Assembly: GCA_944320885.1 (NCBI GenBank)
Contig: CALUJE010000014.1
Coordinates: 1-64,000 of the forward strand
Length of the DNA: 64,000 nt
Source: an uncultured Phocaeicola sp.
Lineage (GTDB): Bacteria > Bacteroidota > Bacteroidia > Bacteroidales > Bacteroidaceae
Reading direction: 5' to 3'
Shown here: one piece after another, positions 55,515 to 62,235 of the stretch
Layout of the letters: each line of letters starts with the position of its first letter
Numbering within the stretch: the first letter of the stretch is position 1
Translations under genes and position numbers: made by a program
Notes under the pieces: generated by a model
What the model was told of the DNA's origin: nothing
Seen by the model: the letters and a program-made list of their open reading frames with translations, nothing else
Database searches by the model: none

Positions 55515-55522
55515 CAAAGTTA
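55515..55522 (-). promoter_or_regulatory. -7 promoter box of the GH105-lyase transcript
   Basis: TAACTTTG on the minus strand matches TAnnTTTG and lies about 28 bp before the start at 55487. No clear -33 box. Confidence 0.5.
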
Positions 55523-55619
55523 TATTTTTTTGTGATAGTTTATATAATATGTGGACATGAATAATTAAAAAATCTCTTTTTCTCATTGAATTCAATATCA
55601 ATCTCGAGGATAAAAAACG

Positions 55620-55627
55620 TATTTTTG
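55620..55627 (+). promoter_or_regulatory. -7 promoter box of the lipoprotein pair
   Basis: TATTTTTG matches TAnnTTTG and lies about 35 bp before the start at 55663. No clear -33 box. Confidence 0.5.
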
Positions 55628-55662
55628 CATCCGAAAAACAAATTGGTAACAGTAAATATCAT

Positions 55663-56580
55663 ATGATGCGTAGTAAAAAGATTATCAGCAAGTATCTGTT
55701 GTGTGTCCTGACGCTGTTGGGTTTTGTGGCATGCGATAATGACAAGACTGTCTGGCTGCCGTCCGACAGCAGTTTTCTTTCATCCCTGGCCGTGCAGGAA
55801 AGTATGCCCAAAGAGGGTCGTCCCTATCTGCTGGCCTGTCCGTTGCACCTCTCCGAACATGCTACCGGTGTTGCTGTAGAGTGGAAAAACGGAGCGCAGG
55901 AGAGTATACCCGAAGACTCATGCCGCAACGGATTCTCATACAAGACATTCTGTTGGGAAGAGGCAGGTCCGCAGGAAGTGACTTGTACGGTAAGCTATAC
56001 CTATGGTGATGAGCGCAAGTCGGTGAGTGTAAAAGGCTCCTTTTATGTGATTCCGGAATTAGGTGAAGGCTGTTTCTATGGAGATTCCAAGGAGACCATC
56101 ATGCAGCTTCATCCCAATGCAGAAGTATCCGAAGAAAATTCCAGCTATATTACGTTGGAGGAGAAATTATCGTCAGATGGAGAAGTTGTGTATTATGGCC
56201 TCGACAGTGCAGTAGGGCTGTGTGCCGTTTACGGGAAGCGTTTTATCACGCAGATTGATGCTCCTTATGACTATATGCTCGAAGTGTACGACTCCTTCAT
56301 CGGAGATGAGACATCCAGAAAGATTTTGCGTTTGAACATCTATGGAGACATGTCCGAAGAAGAAGAGGAGAGACTGGATATGCTCAGCGAAAAGATTTCT
56401 GATGGTCAGGCTCTTACTTCCGAAGAGTCTGCTGTGCTGACTGATGCCTATCTGAAAGGATGGATTAGTTTTAATATTCGGGCCGACTTGAGATACCCGA
56501 AGATAGGCTATTCCCGTAATTGCTCCCTTGAGTATGTAAACGGAAAGCACGGTTGGACTTTCTATTATGGAAAGAACTGA
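55663..56580 (+). CDS. Hypothetical lipoprotein with Ig-like domain
   Basis: A 305-residue lipoprotein (Cys24 in LGFVACDNDKTVWLP). The first 120 residues look like an Ig/PKD-type sandwich (VAVEWKNGAQE, then GPQEVTCTVSYTYGDERKSV). The second half is acidic and mixed, with FYGDSKETIMQLHPNAEV near 140 and a helical acidic insert MSEEEEERLDMLSEKIS near 227. I recognise no named family. It lies 30 bp before the beta-propeller lipoprotein gene, and both are probably exposed at the cell surface or outer membrane. Confidence 0.78.
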   Translation: MMRSKKIISKYLLCVLTLLGFVACDNDKTVWLPSDSSFLSSLAVQESMPKEGRPYLLACPLHLSEHATGVAVEWKNGAQESIPEDSCRNGFSYKTFCWEEAGPQEVTCTVSYTYGDERKSVSVKGSFYVIPELGEGCFYGDSKETIMQLHPNAEVSEENSSYITLEEKLSSDGEVVYYGLDSAVGLCAVYGKRFITQIDAPYDYMLEVYDSFIGDETSRKILRLNIYGDMSEEEEERLDMLSEKISDGQALTSEESAVLTDAYLKGWISFNIRADLRYPKIGYSRNCSLEYVNGKHGWTFYYGKN

Positions 56581-56610
56581 TATCTTTAATATTAAAACGT
56601 TATAGAAAAC

Positions 56611-57720
56611 ATGAAAACAATCATACATTCCCTTTTGTGTGCAATGCTCCTGTGCTTTGCCGCTTCGTGTTCCGAGCAGGTAGAATACCGCATTGACGAG
56701 TCACCCGTATACGGAACCTTTGAACCCGTTTCTCCGATGACGCGTACCCAGAACTGCCGTTCTTCCGGCTTTGTCACTTCCGATGCCACGTCCGATTATT
56801 TTCAGTTCCGTGATACAGACCGTATCCTTCTCTGTCGTCAGGACCGTGCTACCGGAGCCACAACGATACTGGTCGATTGTCCCTGGCCCGAGTCAGAAGA
56901 TAAGGAGATACTCTACACCTATCTGAACGTGAGCGGCAATTACCTCTATTTCATGAAAAGCGAAAATGAATACGAATGGTGCCGTGTTCCAGTCGACGGT
57001 TCCGCTCCCTATGAGGTGATATGTACGGTCAGCAGAGATTTTCTCGGCATATATTTTGATACCGAACATACTTACCTTTATCTGATGGGACTGGATGATG
57101 ATGATGCCAAAACCCTTGTGCCCTTTGATGAGGAGACCGGTGAGACAGGTACTCCCATATCTGTTCCCGACGGATTGTCGCCCGCTTTCGTATATGAAGG
57201 CTATGTCTACGGTTACCGGTACGCATGGGAAGAATCCCGGTTCTATTCCCAGCTCTGGCGCTATACCCTTTCCGGCAACGCTCAGGAAGAGCTGGTGTGG
57301 GATGAATGGTATCAGGGCAACATACAGTGCATGGCCGACAACGGAAAACTTTATATAAACACCATGACCTATCTTGACAGGGCCGTTTACGTAACCGAAC
57401 TCGATGGCAGCAATCCCACCCGTATCCTTTCGGGAGCACATGTGATGCGCATCATTATCCATAACGGCACCATGTATCTGTGGATGGAAAAAGACGGAGA
57501 ATATCCGGCAGGTATATACACCTATGACATCTCGCGCAGACTGCTCAGTCCGCTTTATCTCTCCGAAGACGTGATACTGGCTCCGTATTTTACGGGCACC
57601 GGCGAAGTCTGGTTTACCACTCCCTATACCGGCGGGGGCGGTCCTTTCCGTGTAGGCCAGCTGCACAGCGTCAGCCTTTCCGGTCAGTTGCGTGATCTGA
57701 GCTTACCCTCATCCAACTGA
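56611..57720 (+). CDS. Predicted beta-propeller lipoprotein (DUF5050-like)
   Basis: The 369-residue lipoprotein (Cys20 in CFAASCSEQVEYR) contains repeated blade-like units with aromatic strands: NVSGNYLYFMKSENEYEWCR, FDTEHTYLYLMGLDDDD, FVYEGYVYGYRYAWEESRFY, ADNGKLYINTMTYLD and IHNGTMYLWMEKDG. About six such units give a propeller much like DUF5050 proteins. The role is unknown; protein or ligand binding at the envelope is likely. It follows the preceding lipoprotein gene by 30 bp and ends 24 bp before a strong bidirectional terminator. Confidence 0.78.
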   Translation: MKTIIHSLLCAMLLCFAASCSEQVEYRIDESPVYGTFEPVSPMTRTQNCRSSGFVTSDATSDYFQFRDTDRILLCRQDRATGATTILVDCPWPESEDKEILYTYLNVSGNYLYFMKSENEYEWCRVPVDGSAPYEVICTVSRDFLGIYFDTEHTYLYLMGLDDDDAKTLVPFDEETGETGTPISVPDGLSPAFVYEGYVYGYRYAWEESRFYSQLWRYTLSGNAQEELVWDEWYQGNIQCMADNGKLYINTMTYLDRAVYVTELDGSNPTRILSGAHVMRIIIHNGTMYLWMEKDGEYPAGIYTYDISRRLLSPLYLSEDVILAPYFTGTGEVWFTTPYTGGGGPFRVGQLHSVSLSGQLRDLSLPSSN

Positions 57721-57743
57721 TTGGCATATCCCTATACAGCAAT

Positions 57744-57784
57744 AAAAAAATCCGTCCGGGCACGATGCCGGGACGGATTTTTTG
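57744..57784. terminator. Bidirectional terminator
   Basis: Arms AAAAAATCCGTCC and GGACGGATTTTTT pair perfectly over 13 bp, with an inner GGC/GCC stem. It separates the plus-strand propeller lipoprotein from the minus-strand AAA ATPase. Confidence 0.88.
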
Positions 57785-57793
57785 TTGTTCCGC

Positions 57794-59743
57794 TCACGCC
57801 CTGAATCCGATAGGACGTGGTGCGGTAATATGACCGGTCCTGGTGCGCAGAAAATTCCGTTCAGCCTCCAGTATGTCCGTTTCCTCAATGCGGCACAGCA
57901 GCTTTGCGTCAAAGTCTCCGTCGGGAGGAGTCGTTGTCATCACCCGTCGTGCCATACTCTTGATGATTCCCTGATATATCAGGTTATGCACCCACCGTCC
58001 GTTCCCGAAGTAAGCATCCCTTTGTTCCGTGGCTTTTTCCATCAGTCCGGCCAGCCGTTTGTGTGCCGTATCCGTCAGCTGATAGTTACCGTTCCGGAGC
58101 ATGCGGCATGCTATCTCCATCAGCTCGTCGGCCGAGTAGTCGTCAAAGTGGAAGGTGAGCGGAAAGCGGTCTTTCAGTCCCGGATTTGTTCTCAGCAGTC
58201 TGGCCATCTTGTCCTCATATCCCGCCATGATGACAATCATGTCCGGTTCCGGTTCCGAAAGAACCGTGAGCAGCGCGTTGATAACCTCCTTTCCGAAATC
58301 CTTCGTATCGTCCTCCGACGTGAGCAGCGTGTATGCCTCGTCGATGAACAGCACTCCGCCGCGCGCGTCCTCTATGGCCTGCATGGTATTCTTTTCCGTC
58401 ATACCGATATATTCGCCCACCAGCATTGCACGGTTGGTCTCCACCGTATGTCCCTTGCTCAGTAGTCCCATGCCGTAATACATCTTTCCTATGAGCTTGG
58501 CCACCGTAGTCTTTCCCGTGCCCGGATTACCCAAAAACAGCATATGGTTTCTGCATTCGCTGTCCTTCTGCAGGCACATCTCCATCCTTTTCAGGTTGAA
58601 CGCCGCCATCATCCTGGCTTCGTCGATGTCATCCTTCACCCGCTGCAGTCCCACCATTCCGTTCAGTTCCTTTTCCGCCTTCGTGCATTCATCCTCTTCC
58701 GTGTCCGTGTCGGTTTGAGTCTTAGTCTCAGCCCCGCATTCATATTCCCTGTCAGTCATCTCCTCCACCAGTTTCATGAATTCGTCATCGTTATCTTCCT
58801 CCGGAGAACTCTCTACCTGAGCAGCCGAGCGGTCGGCCGACAGCCGGAAGGTCGTTTCTTCGGTAAACAGCTCCTTCATCAGACAGCATTTTTCCATCAT
58901 CATGCCGATGTTTTCCTCCGTCCCGTGCACTACGAACGTGGTATCCCTGAACGTATCATAGCGGATGATGCTTGCTATCAGGTTGACGATGTTTTCCGTC
59001 TGTGCGTTATACTTCAGCTTGGGCACTTCCACGACTACCGCCTTGCTCTGTGCTATCTGGTCCGCCATGTGTTTCCATCCGTAGGCACCGGTCGTGATTT
59101 CTTCCAGAGACAGGTTGTATCTTCTGGAAATGTCGTCACCCGTAATGAATCCGGCCAGCAGCATTGAGGCCATCGCTTTCGCCCCGCACTGTTCTCCCTC
59201 ACTGGTCACCAGCAGGTGAGGCACCTTTGTGCGTCTGTGTTCCTCCATGTCCGTGCTGAAAGTCATGAGCCTTTCAATCAGCATGTTCACGAGAGGTGCC
59301 TTGAACCGTCCGCCATACACCTTCGGCCACCATCCGGTAGTGGCCAGTCTCTCCACGAAAAATCTTTCCATCGGACAGTCACTGAGTGCTTCGAGGGATG
59401 CTTTTTTCGGCCGTTCCCACGAATAAGGCAGATACAGCTTGCAGAACCCGGTGGCATTCCCGTTCACATATACGTAGATATAATACGCTCCCGCTTCCCA
59501 GGCATCATCGTTGGATATGCTGAAGCATGCCTTTTTGAGCAGTTTTCTCGGATTGCGTGTGATGCATCCCGTCCCCATGAATCTGCGTTCGGCAGAGTAG
59601 ATGCGGATGGACATTTCCTTTACGTCGGCAGCTCCCTGCGGAATGCAGACAGTCACATCCAGACGGTTGTCGGCATATTCGGGAGCAGAGTAGTTGGGAG
59701 TATCGTCAAAATTGCGTTTTGCGCGTAAGAATATATTTTCCAT
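57794..59743 (-). CDS. CbxX/SpoVK-type AAA ATPase with a degenerate first module
   Basis: The start at 59743 (MENIFLRAKRNFDD) is chosen; an ATG three codons earlier is possible. The 649-residue cytoplasmic protein has an N-terminal beta-rich domain (about 1-120). A first ATPase-like module (about 135-300) has a decayed P-loop (TSEGEQCGAKAMA), and an acidic linker (about 315-355) follows. An intact AAA module has Walker A GNPGTGKTT near 404, Walker B VLFIDEAY near 466 and an arginine-finger region near PGLKDRF. CbxX/CfxQ-type ATPases remodel protein complexes, for example Rubisco activation in other bacteria; the target here is unknown. The leader contains a terminator-like hairpin. Confidence 0.88.
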   Translation of the reverse strand: MENIFLRAKRNFDDTPNYSAPEYADNRLDVTVCIPQGAADVKEMSIRIYSAERRFMGTGCITRNPRKLLKKACFSISNDDAWEAGAYYIYVYVNGNATGFCKLYLPYSWERPKKASLEALSDCPMERFFVERLATTGWWPKVYGGRFKAPLVNMLIERLMTFSTDMEEHRRTKVPHLLVTSEGEQCGAKAMASMLLAGFITGDDISRRYNLSLEEITTGAYGWKHMADQIAQSKAVVVEVPKLKYNAQTENIVNLIASIIRYDTFRDTTFVVHGTEENIGMMMEKCCLMKELFTEETTFRLSADRSAAQVESSPEEDNDDEFMKLVEEMTDREYECGAETKTQTDTDTEEDECTKAEKELNGMVGLQRVKDDIDEARMMAAFNLKRMEMCLQKDSECRNHMLFLGNPGTGKTTVAKLIGKMYYGMGLLSKGHTVETNRAMLVGEYIGMTEKNTMQAIEDARGGVLFIDEAYTLLTSEDDTKDFGKEVINALLTVLSEPEPDMIVIMAGYEDKMARLLRTNPGLKDRFPLTFHFDDYSADELMEIACRMLRNGNYQLTDTAHKRLAGLMEKATEQRDAYFGNGRWVHNLIYQGIIKSMARRVMTTTPPDGDFDAKLLCRIEETDILEAERNFLRTRTGHITAPRPIGFRA

Positions 59744-59776
59744 AAACAACAAATTTTTAAGAGTCAGTGATTAAGA

Positions 59777-59810
59777 ATAAAAAAATCCCGTTCCCTTGCG
59801 GAAGCGGAAT
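59777..59810 (-). terminator. Terminator-like hairpin in the leader of the AAA ATPase gene (possible attenuator)
   Basis: On the minus strand ATTCCG-C-TTCC and GGAA-CGGGAT (complement of 59785-59810) form a stem of about 10 bp with one bulged C and one wobble, directly followed by TTTTTTTATT. It lies only about 35 nt before the start at 59743 and about 200 nt after the promoter. A second stem GTCGCA/TGCGAC (59881-59897) lies upstream in the same leader and could be part of a switch. Confidence 0.55.
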
Positions 59811-60021
59811 GACAGAGAACTCCGGCTTCCCCATCGAAGTCAGAGTAAGAACCCGTATGTCAAAGAGCACAGCAATCCCTGTCGCACTCACTGCGACCAT
59901 TTGGATGAAGTGTTTAATGAATGAATTTTTAATCCATAAACCTGCTGTTTTACGTCTTTGACACAGTTCGTTGTTTATGATATGTAGAAAATGTGCATGC
60001 GGCATATACCGTCATGTTTTG

Positions 60022-60053
60022 CAAATATATGCATTGTTTCGTGATTTTCCAAG
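60022..60053 (-). promoter_or_regulatory. Promoter of the AAA ATPase gene
   Basis: On the minus strand: CTTG (60053 to 60050, one mismatch to TTTG), a 20 bp spacer and TATATTTG (60029 to 60022), a perfect -7 box. Transcription would start near 60015, giving a leader of about 270 nt. Confidence 0.6.
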
Positions 60054-60059
60054 AAGGTA

Positions 60060-60295
60060 GGGGAGAAAGTATGTAGAGAAGGTAAAGGAGTAAGAGGGAG
60101 TAAGAGGGAGTTATAAGGAGTTAGAGGCCAATAGTTTTGTATATAAGTAGGTAAAGTATAAAAGTATTAAAGGAGATAAAGCCTCTACCTCCTTTACCTT
60201 CTTGTATACTTGTATACTGATTGTAAAAGTCTTGGCTTTTAACTCCCAGCCTGCGAGGCAGGCATACTCCTTCTAACTCCCTTTAACTCCTTCAT
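60060..60295 (-). repeat. AACTCC-rich palindromic repeat, copy A
   Basis: Read on the minus strand from 60295, this copy starts ATGAAGGAGTTAAAGGGAGT, includes the small palindrome GCCTGC-N3-GCAGGC (near 60250-60263) and GGGAGTTAAAAGCCAA, and ends with repeated TAACTCC/TTACTCC units and CTTTACCTTCT. The order of these blocks is the same as in copy B at 63807 on the plus strand. The middle, rich in GTATAC and TTTACC words, differs in sequence and length. The two ends of each copy are themselves roughly inverted (GGAGTTA against TAACTCC), so the element is a large imperfect palindrome. Confidence 0.8.
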
Positions 60296-60309
60296 TTTAT
60301 ATTCATTAT

Positions 60310-60327
60310 TATACCATATAGGGTATA
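60310..60327 (+). promoter_or_regulatory. hipBST operator 1
   Basis: The palindrome TATACC-N6-GGTATA is perfect. E. coli HipB binds sites of related design (TATCC-N8-GGATA), so this is a likely HipB site. Its centre is 41 bp upstream of the centre of operator 2. Confidence 0.7.
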
Positions 60328-60350
60328 ACAATAAGAGTCTTTTGATTTTT

Positions 60351-60368
60351 TATACCTGATGTGGTATA
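60351..60368 (+). promoter_or_regulatory. hipBST operator 2
   Basis: A second perfect TATACC-N6-GGTATA palindrome. It covers the place where the -33 element of the promoter would be, so a bound repressor should block RNA polymerase. Confidence 0.7.
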
Positions 60369-60385
60369 AACTTGCAAATATTTTA

Positions 60386-60409
60386 TATATTTGTACCCGA
60401 ACTGATATA
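60386..60409 (+). promoter_or_regulatory. hipBST -7 box and operator 3
   Basis: TATATTTG (60386-60393) is a perfect -7 box, 25 bp before the hipB start. Overlapping its end is TGTACC-N6-GATATA (60392-60409), the same palindrome with one mismatch per half-site, centred exactly 41 bp after operator 2. Confidence 0.6.
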
Positions 60410-60418
60410 AATGTGATT

Positions 60419-60622
60419 ATGAATAATCTGTCAACTATAGTAAAATCATTGCGTAAACAGTTTAATATGACGCAGGAAGAACTTTCAGTGAAGTCCGGTG
60501 TAGGTTTACGCTTTGTGCGTGATTTGGAACAAGGTAAAGCTACCTTGCGCCTGGATAAAGTGAATCAGTTACTGGATTTTTTTAATTATGAAATGGTTCC
60601 GAGTCCCAAACGGAATAAGTGA
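60419..60622 (+). CDS. hipB: HipB-type helix-turn-helix antitoxin/regulator
   Basis: The start at 60419 lies just after the promoter; an in-frame ATG at 60359 lies within operator 2 and is not used. The 67-residue protein is almost only an Xre/HipB-type helix-turn-helix: VKSLRKQFNMTQEELSVKSG (about 8-27), then FVRDLEQGKATLRLDKVNQLL. In hip systems HipB represses the operon and helps hold the kinase inactive. It is followed after 2 bp by hipS. The three palindromes upstream are the obvious binding sites. Confidence 0.92.
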   Translation: MNNLSTIVKSLRKQFNMTQEELSVKSGVGLRFVRDLEQGKATLRLDKVNQLLDFFNYEMVPSPKRNK

Positions 60623-60624
60623 TA

Positions 60625-60963
60625 ATGAAGCAGGCAGAAATTTATTACAAGAGCATTTTGGCAGGAATCCTGACCGAGGGAGACGAAGGGTATGAGTTTT
60701 ACTATCTGCCGGAATATTTGGCATTGGAAAATGCCAAACCTGTAAGTCTGACCATGCCTTTACAGGAGAAAATTTATAAGAGCAGCGTGTTGTTTCCCTT
60801 TTTTGACGGCCTTATTCCCGAAGGGTGGCTATTGGATGTGGCTTTGCGTAATACGGATATCAGTATACTTGACAGGATGTCTTTATTATTGCTTTGTTGT
60901 AATGACTGTATAGGAGCAGTAAGTGTAAAACCGGTAAATGAGGAGGAAATAAATAATGTGTAA
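60625..60963 (+). CDS. hipS: HipS-like protein (separate HipA N-terminal subdomain)
   Basis: The 112-residue product matches only the N-terminal subdomain 1 of HipA kinases: YYKSILAGILTEGDEGYEF, a PVSLTMPLQEKIY segment (HipA: PLSLSLPL-like) and FFDGLIPEGWLLD. Then comes LDRMSLLLLCCNDCIGAVSV, the end of that subdomain. The kinase domain is encoded by the next gene, whose start overlaps by 8 bp. In the E. coli HipBST system the small HipS protein, not HipB, neutralises the HipT kinase; the same role is likely here by architecture. A ribosome-binding AGGAGG (60941-60946) for hipT lies within its 3' end. Confidence 0.88.
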   Translation: MKQAEIYYKSILAGILTEGDEGYEFYYLPEYLALENAKPVSLTMPLQEKIYKSSVLFPFFDGLIPEGWLLDVALRNTDISILDRMSLLLLCCNDCIGAVSVKPVNEEEINNV

Positions 60964-61894
60964 GTGCTTGTTTTGTTATCGTCCGTTAGAGAAGGGAGAG
61001 AAGGATTTTCATCCGAAATGTGCAAGAAAATTCTTTGGGACGGAAAAAGTTCCGACTTTTGATTATACGTGTGATGACCTGGAGGAATTGGCCGTTCAGG
61101 TTATCAAGGATCAGACATCTATTACCGGTGTGCAGCCAAAATTGTCTTTACATCTTAAAGAACATGAAGGAAGTCAGAGATTGACGATTGTCGGATTATG
61201 GGGTGGATTTATATGTAAGCCACAAACAGCACAGTTTGAAAAGATGCCAGAAACCGAAGATTTGACAATGCATTTGGCCGAACTGGCCAGAATAGATGTG
61301 GTTCCACATACTTTAATGCGTATGGCAGATAATACCCTGTGCTATTTGACTCGCAGGATAGATCGTTTGGTCTCAGGAGAAAAAATAGCGATGGAAGATA
61401 TGTGCCAGTTGACCGGAAGACAAACAGAGTATAAATATAAAAGCAGTTACGAACGGGTGGCAAAAGCAATACTCCAGTATTCTTCAATGCCGAAAATGGA
61501 CGTTACAAATTTCTTTGAAATTGTTTTGTTTTCATGGATTACCGGAAACAACGATATGCATTTGAAGAATTTTTCACTCTATGAGCCAGAAGATGGGGTT
61601 ATACGCTTTACTCCGGCTTATGACATGTTGAATGCGGCAATTCTTAACCCGAAAGACGATGAAGAACTGGCGCTGACTTTGAATGGGAAAAAGAAAAAAC
61701 TGAAGCGTTCAGATTTCATCTCTGCAGGAATAACGATGGGAGTTGAACAGAAAACGGTCGAGCGGCTTATCTTAAAATATGTCAGGTTGCAGCCTCAGAT
61801 GGATGAAATGATTAATAAATCCTTTTTAACGGAAGAACTTAAAAAGAAGTATATTGAATTGCTTGGCAGACGGCTCAGCCAAATCATAGAATAG
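60956..61894 (+). CDS. hipT: HipT-like serine/threonine kinase toxin
   Basis: The 312-residue protein carries the HipA kinase core without subdomain 1. A small metal-binding-like head has C4-x2-C7 and H19-x2-C22. The Gly-rich loop TSITGVQPK (54-62) has Ser55 and Thr57 where HipT proteins carry regulatory phosphorylation sites. Lys88 (FICKP) should bind ATP, Asp200 lies in the catalytic GNNDMHLKN, and Asp223 in AYDMLN binds metal. All kinase residues are present, so it should be active. Known relatives phosphorylate aminoacyl-tRNA synthetases (GltX for HipA, TrpS for E. coli HipT) and stop growth. The start overlaps hipS by 8 bp and has an unusually strong AGGAGG site 9 nt upstream. Confidence 0.9.
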   Translation: MCKCLFCYRPLEKGEKDFHPKCARKFFGTEKVPTFDYTCDDLEELAVQVIKDQTSITGVQPKLSLHLKEHEGSQRLTIVGLWGGFICKPQTAQFEKMPETEDLTMHLAELARIDVVPHTLMRMADNTLCYLTRRIDRLVSGEKIAMEDMCQLTGRQTEYKYKSSYERVAKAILQYSSMPKMDVTNFFEIVLFSWITGNNDMHLKNFSLYEPEDGVIRFTPAYDMLNAAILNPKDDEELALTLNGKKKKLKRSDFISAGITMGVEQKTVERLILKYVRLQPQMDEMINKSFLTEELKKKYIELLGRRLSQIIE

Positions 61895-61937
61895 CATTTT
61901 TCTTTTGGAAAATCTGTATGATAATCCTTTGTAAAAG

Positions 61938-61969
61938 TTTGTATTTATCGTTGAAAATCAGTAACTTTA
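61938..61969 (+). promoter_or_regulatory. Promoter of the DUF4248 gene
   Basis: -33 TTTG (61938-61941, perfect), a 20 bp spacer and -7 TAACTTTA (61962-61969, one mismatch), 26 bp before the start at 61996. Confidence 0.6.
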
Positions 61970-61995
61970 TATCCGGTAGAACAAACATTTTGATT

Positions 61996-62235
61996 ATGCA
62001 TACAGATACATCCTTAAACGAGACATTCCGCGTCCGTTGCTATAGCAAGAGCGAGTTGGCATCACTTTATTTTCCCGGCACCGCCCCCGATGTGGCATCC
62101 CAGCGCCTGCGCCGCTGGATCAACCGTTGCGCCGCGTTGAAGTCCGAACTCCTTCAGGCCGGTTACCAGCCCCGTTGCCGCAATCTCTCTCCGCGTGAGG
62201 TCCGTCTTATCGTGTATTACCTGGGTGAACCCTGA
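61996..62235 (+). CDS. DUF4248 protein
   Basis: The start at 61996 follows a good promoter; the longer frame from 61918 runs through that promoter. The 79-residue product has the DUF4248 pattern: RVRCYSKSELASLYFPG (about 12-28), RLRRWINRC (about 37-45), ELLQAGY and the end RLIVYYLGEP. The family is small, abundant in Bacteroides and of unknown function, perhaps DNA-binding given its winged-helix-like layout. Its last 29 bp overlap the 3' end of the convergent hipA gene. Confidence 0.88.
   Translation: MHTDTSLNETFRVRCYSKSELASLYFPGTAPDVASQRLRRWINRCAALKSELLQAGYQPRCRNLSPREVRLIVYYLGEP

Larger units (their letters stand above)
59744..60418. other. Intergenic region between the ATPase and the hipBST operon
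   Basis: This gap of about 675 bp holds, from left to right, the hairpin-rich leader of the ATPase gene (59777-59897), the ATPase promoter (60022-60053), one copy of an AACTCC-rich palindromic repeat (60060-60295) and the operator-promoter region of hipBST (60310-60409). A frame of 82 codons (59757-60005, minus) runs through the leader hairpin and is not supported as a gene. Confidence 0.65.

Noticed and set aside
57782..59728. Several long plus-strand frames opposite the AAA ATPase
   Set aside because: The minus-strand protein has intact Walker A and B motifs; the plus-strand products show no domains.
59757..60005. 82-codon minus-strand frame in the ATPase leader (and a 64-codon plus-strand frame over the same hairpin)
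   Set aside because: Both frames translate through the terminator-like hairpin. Neither has recognisable similarity, and leader RNA structure explains the region better. A short translated leader cannot be excluded.
60060..60295. CRISPR-like array from the repeated AACTCC units
   Set aside because: The units are short, irregular and without spacers of constant length; no cas genes are present.
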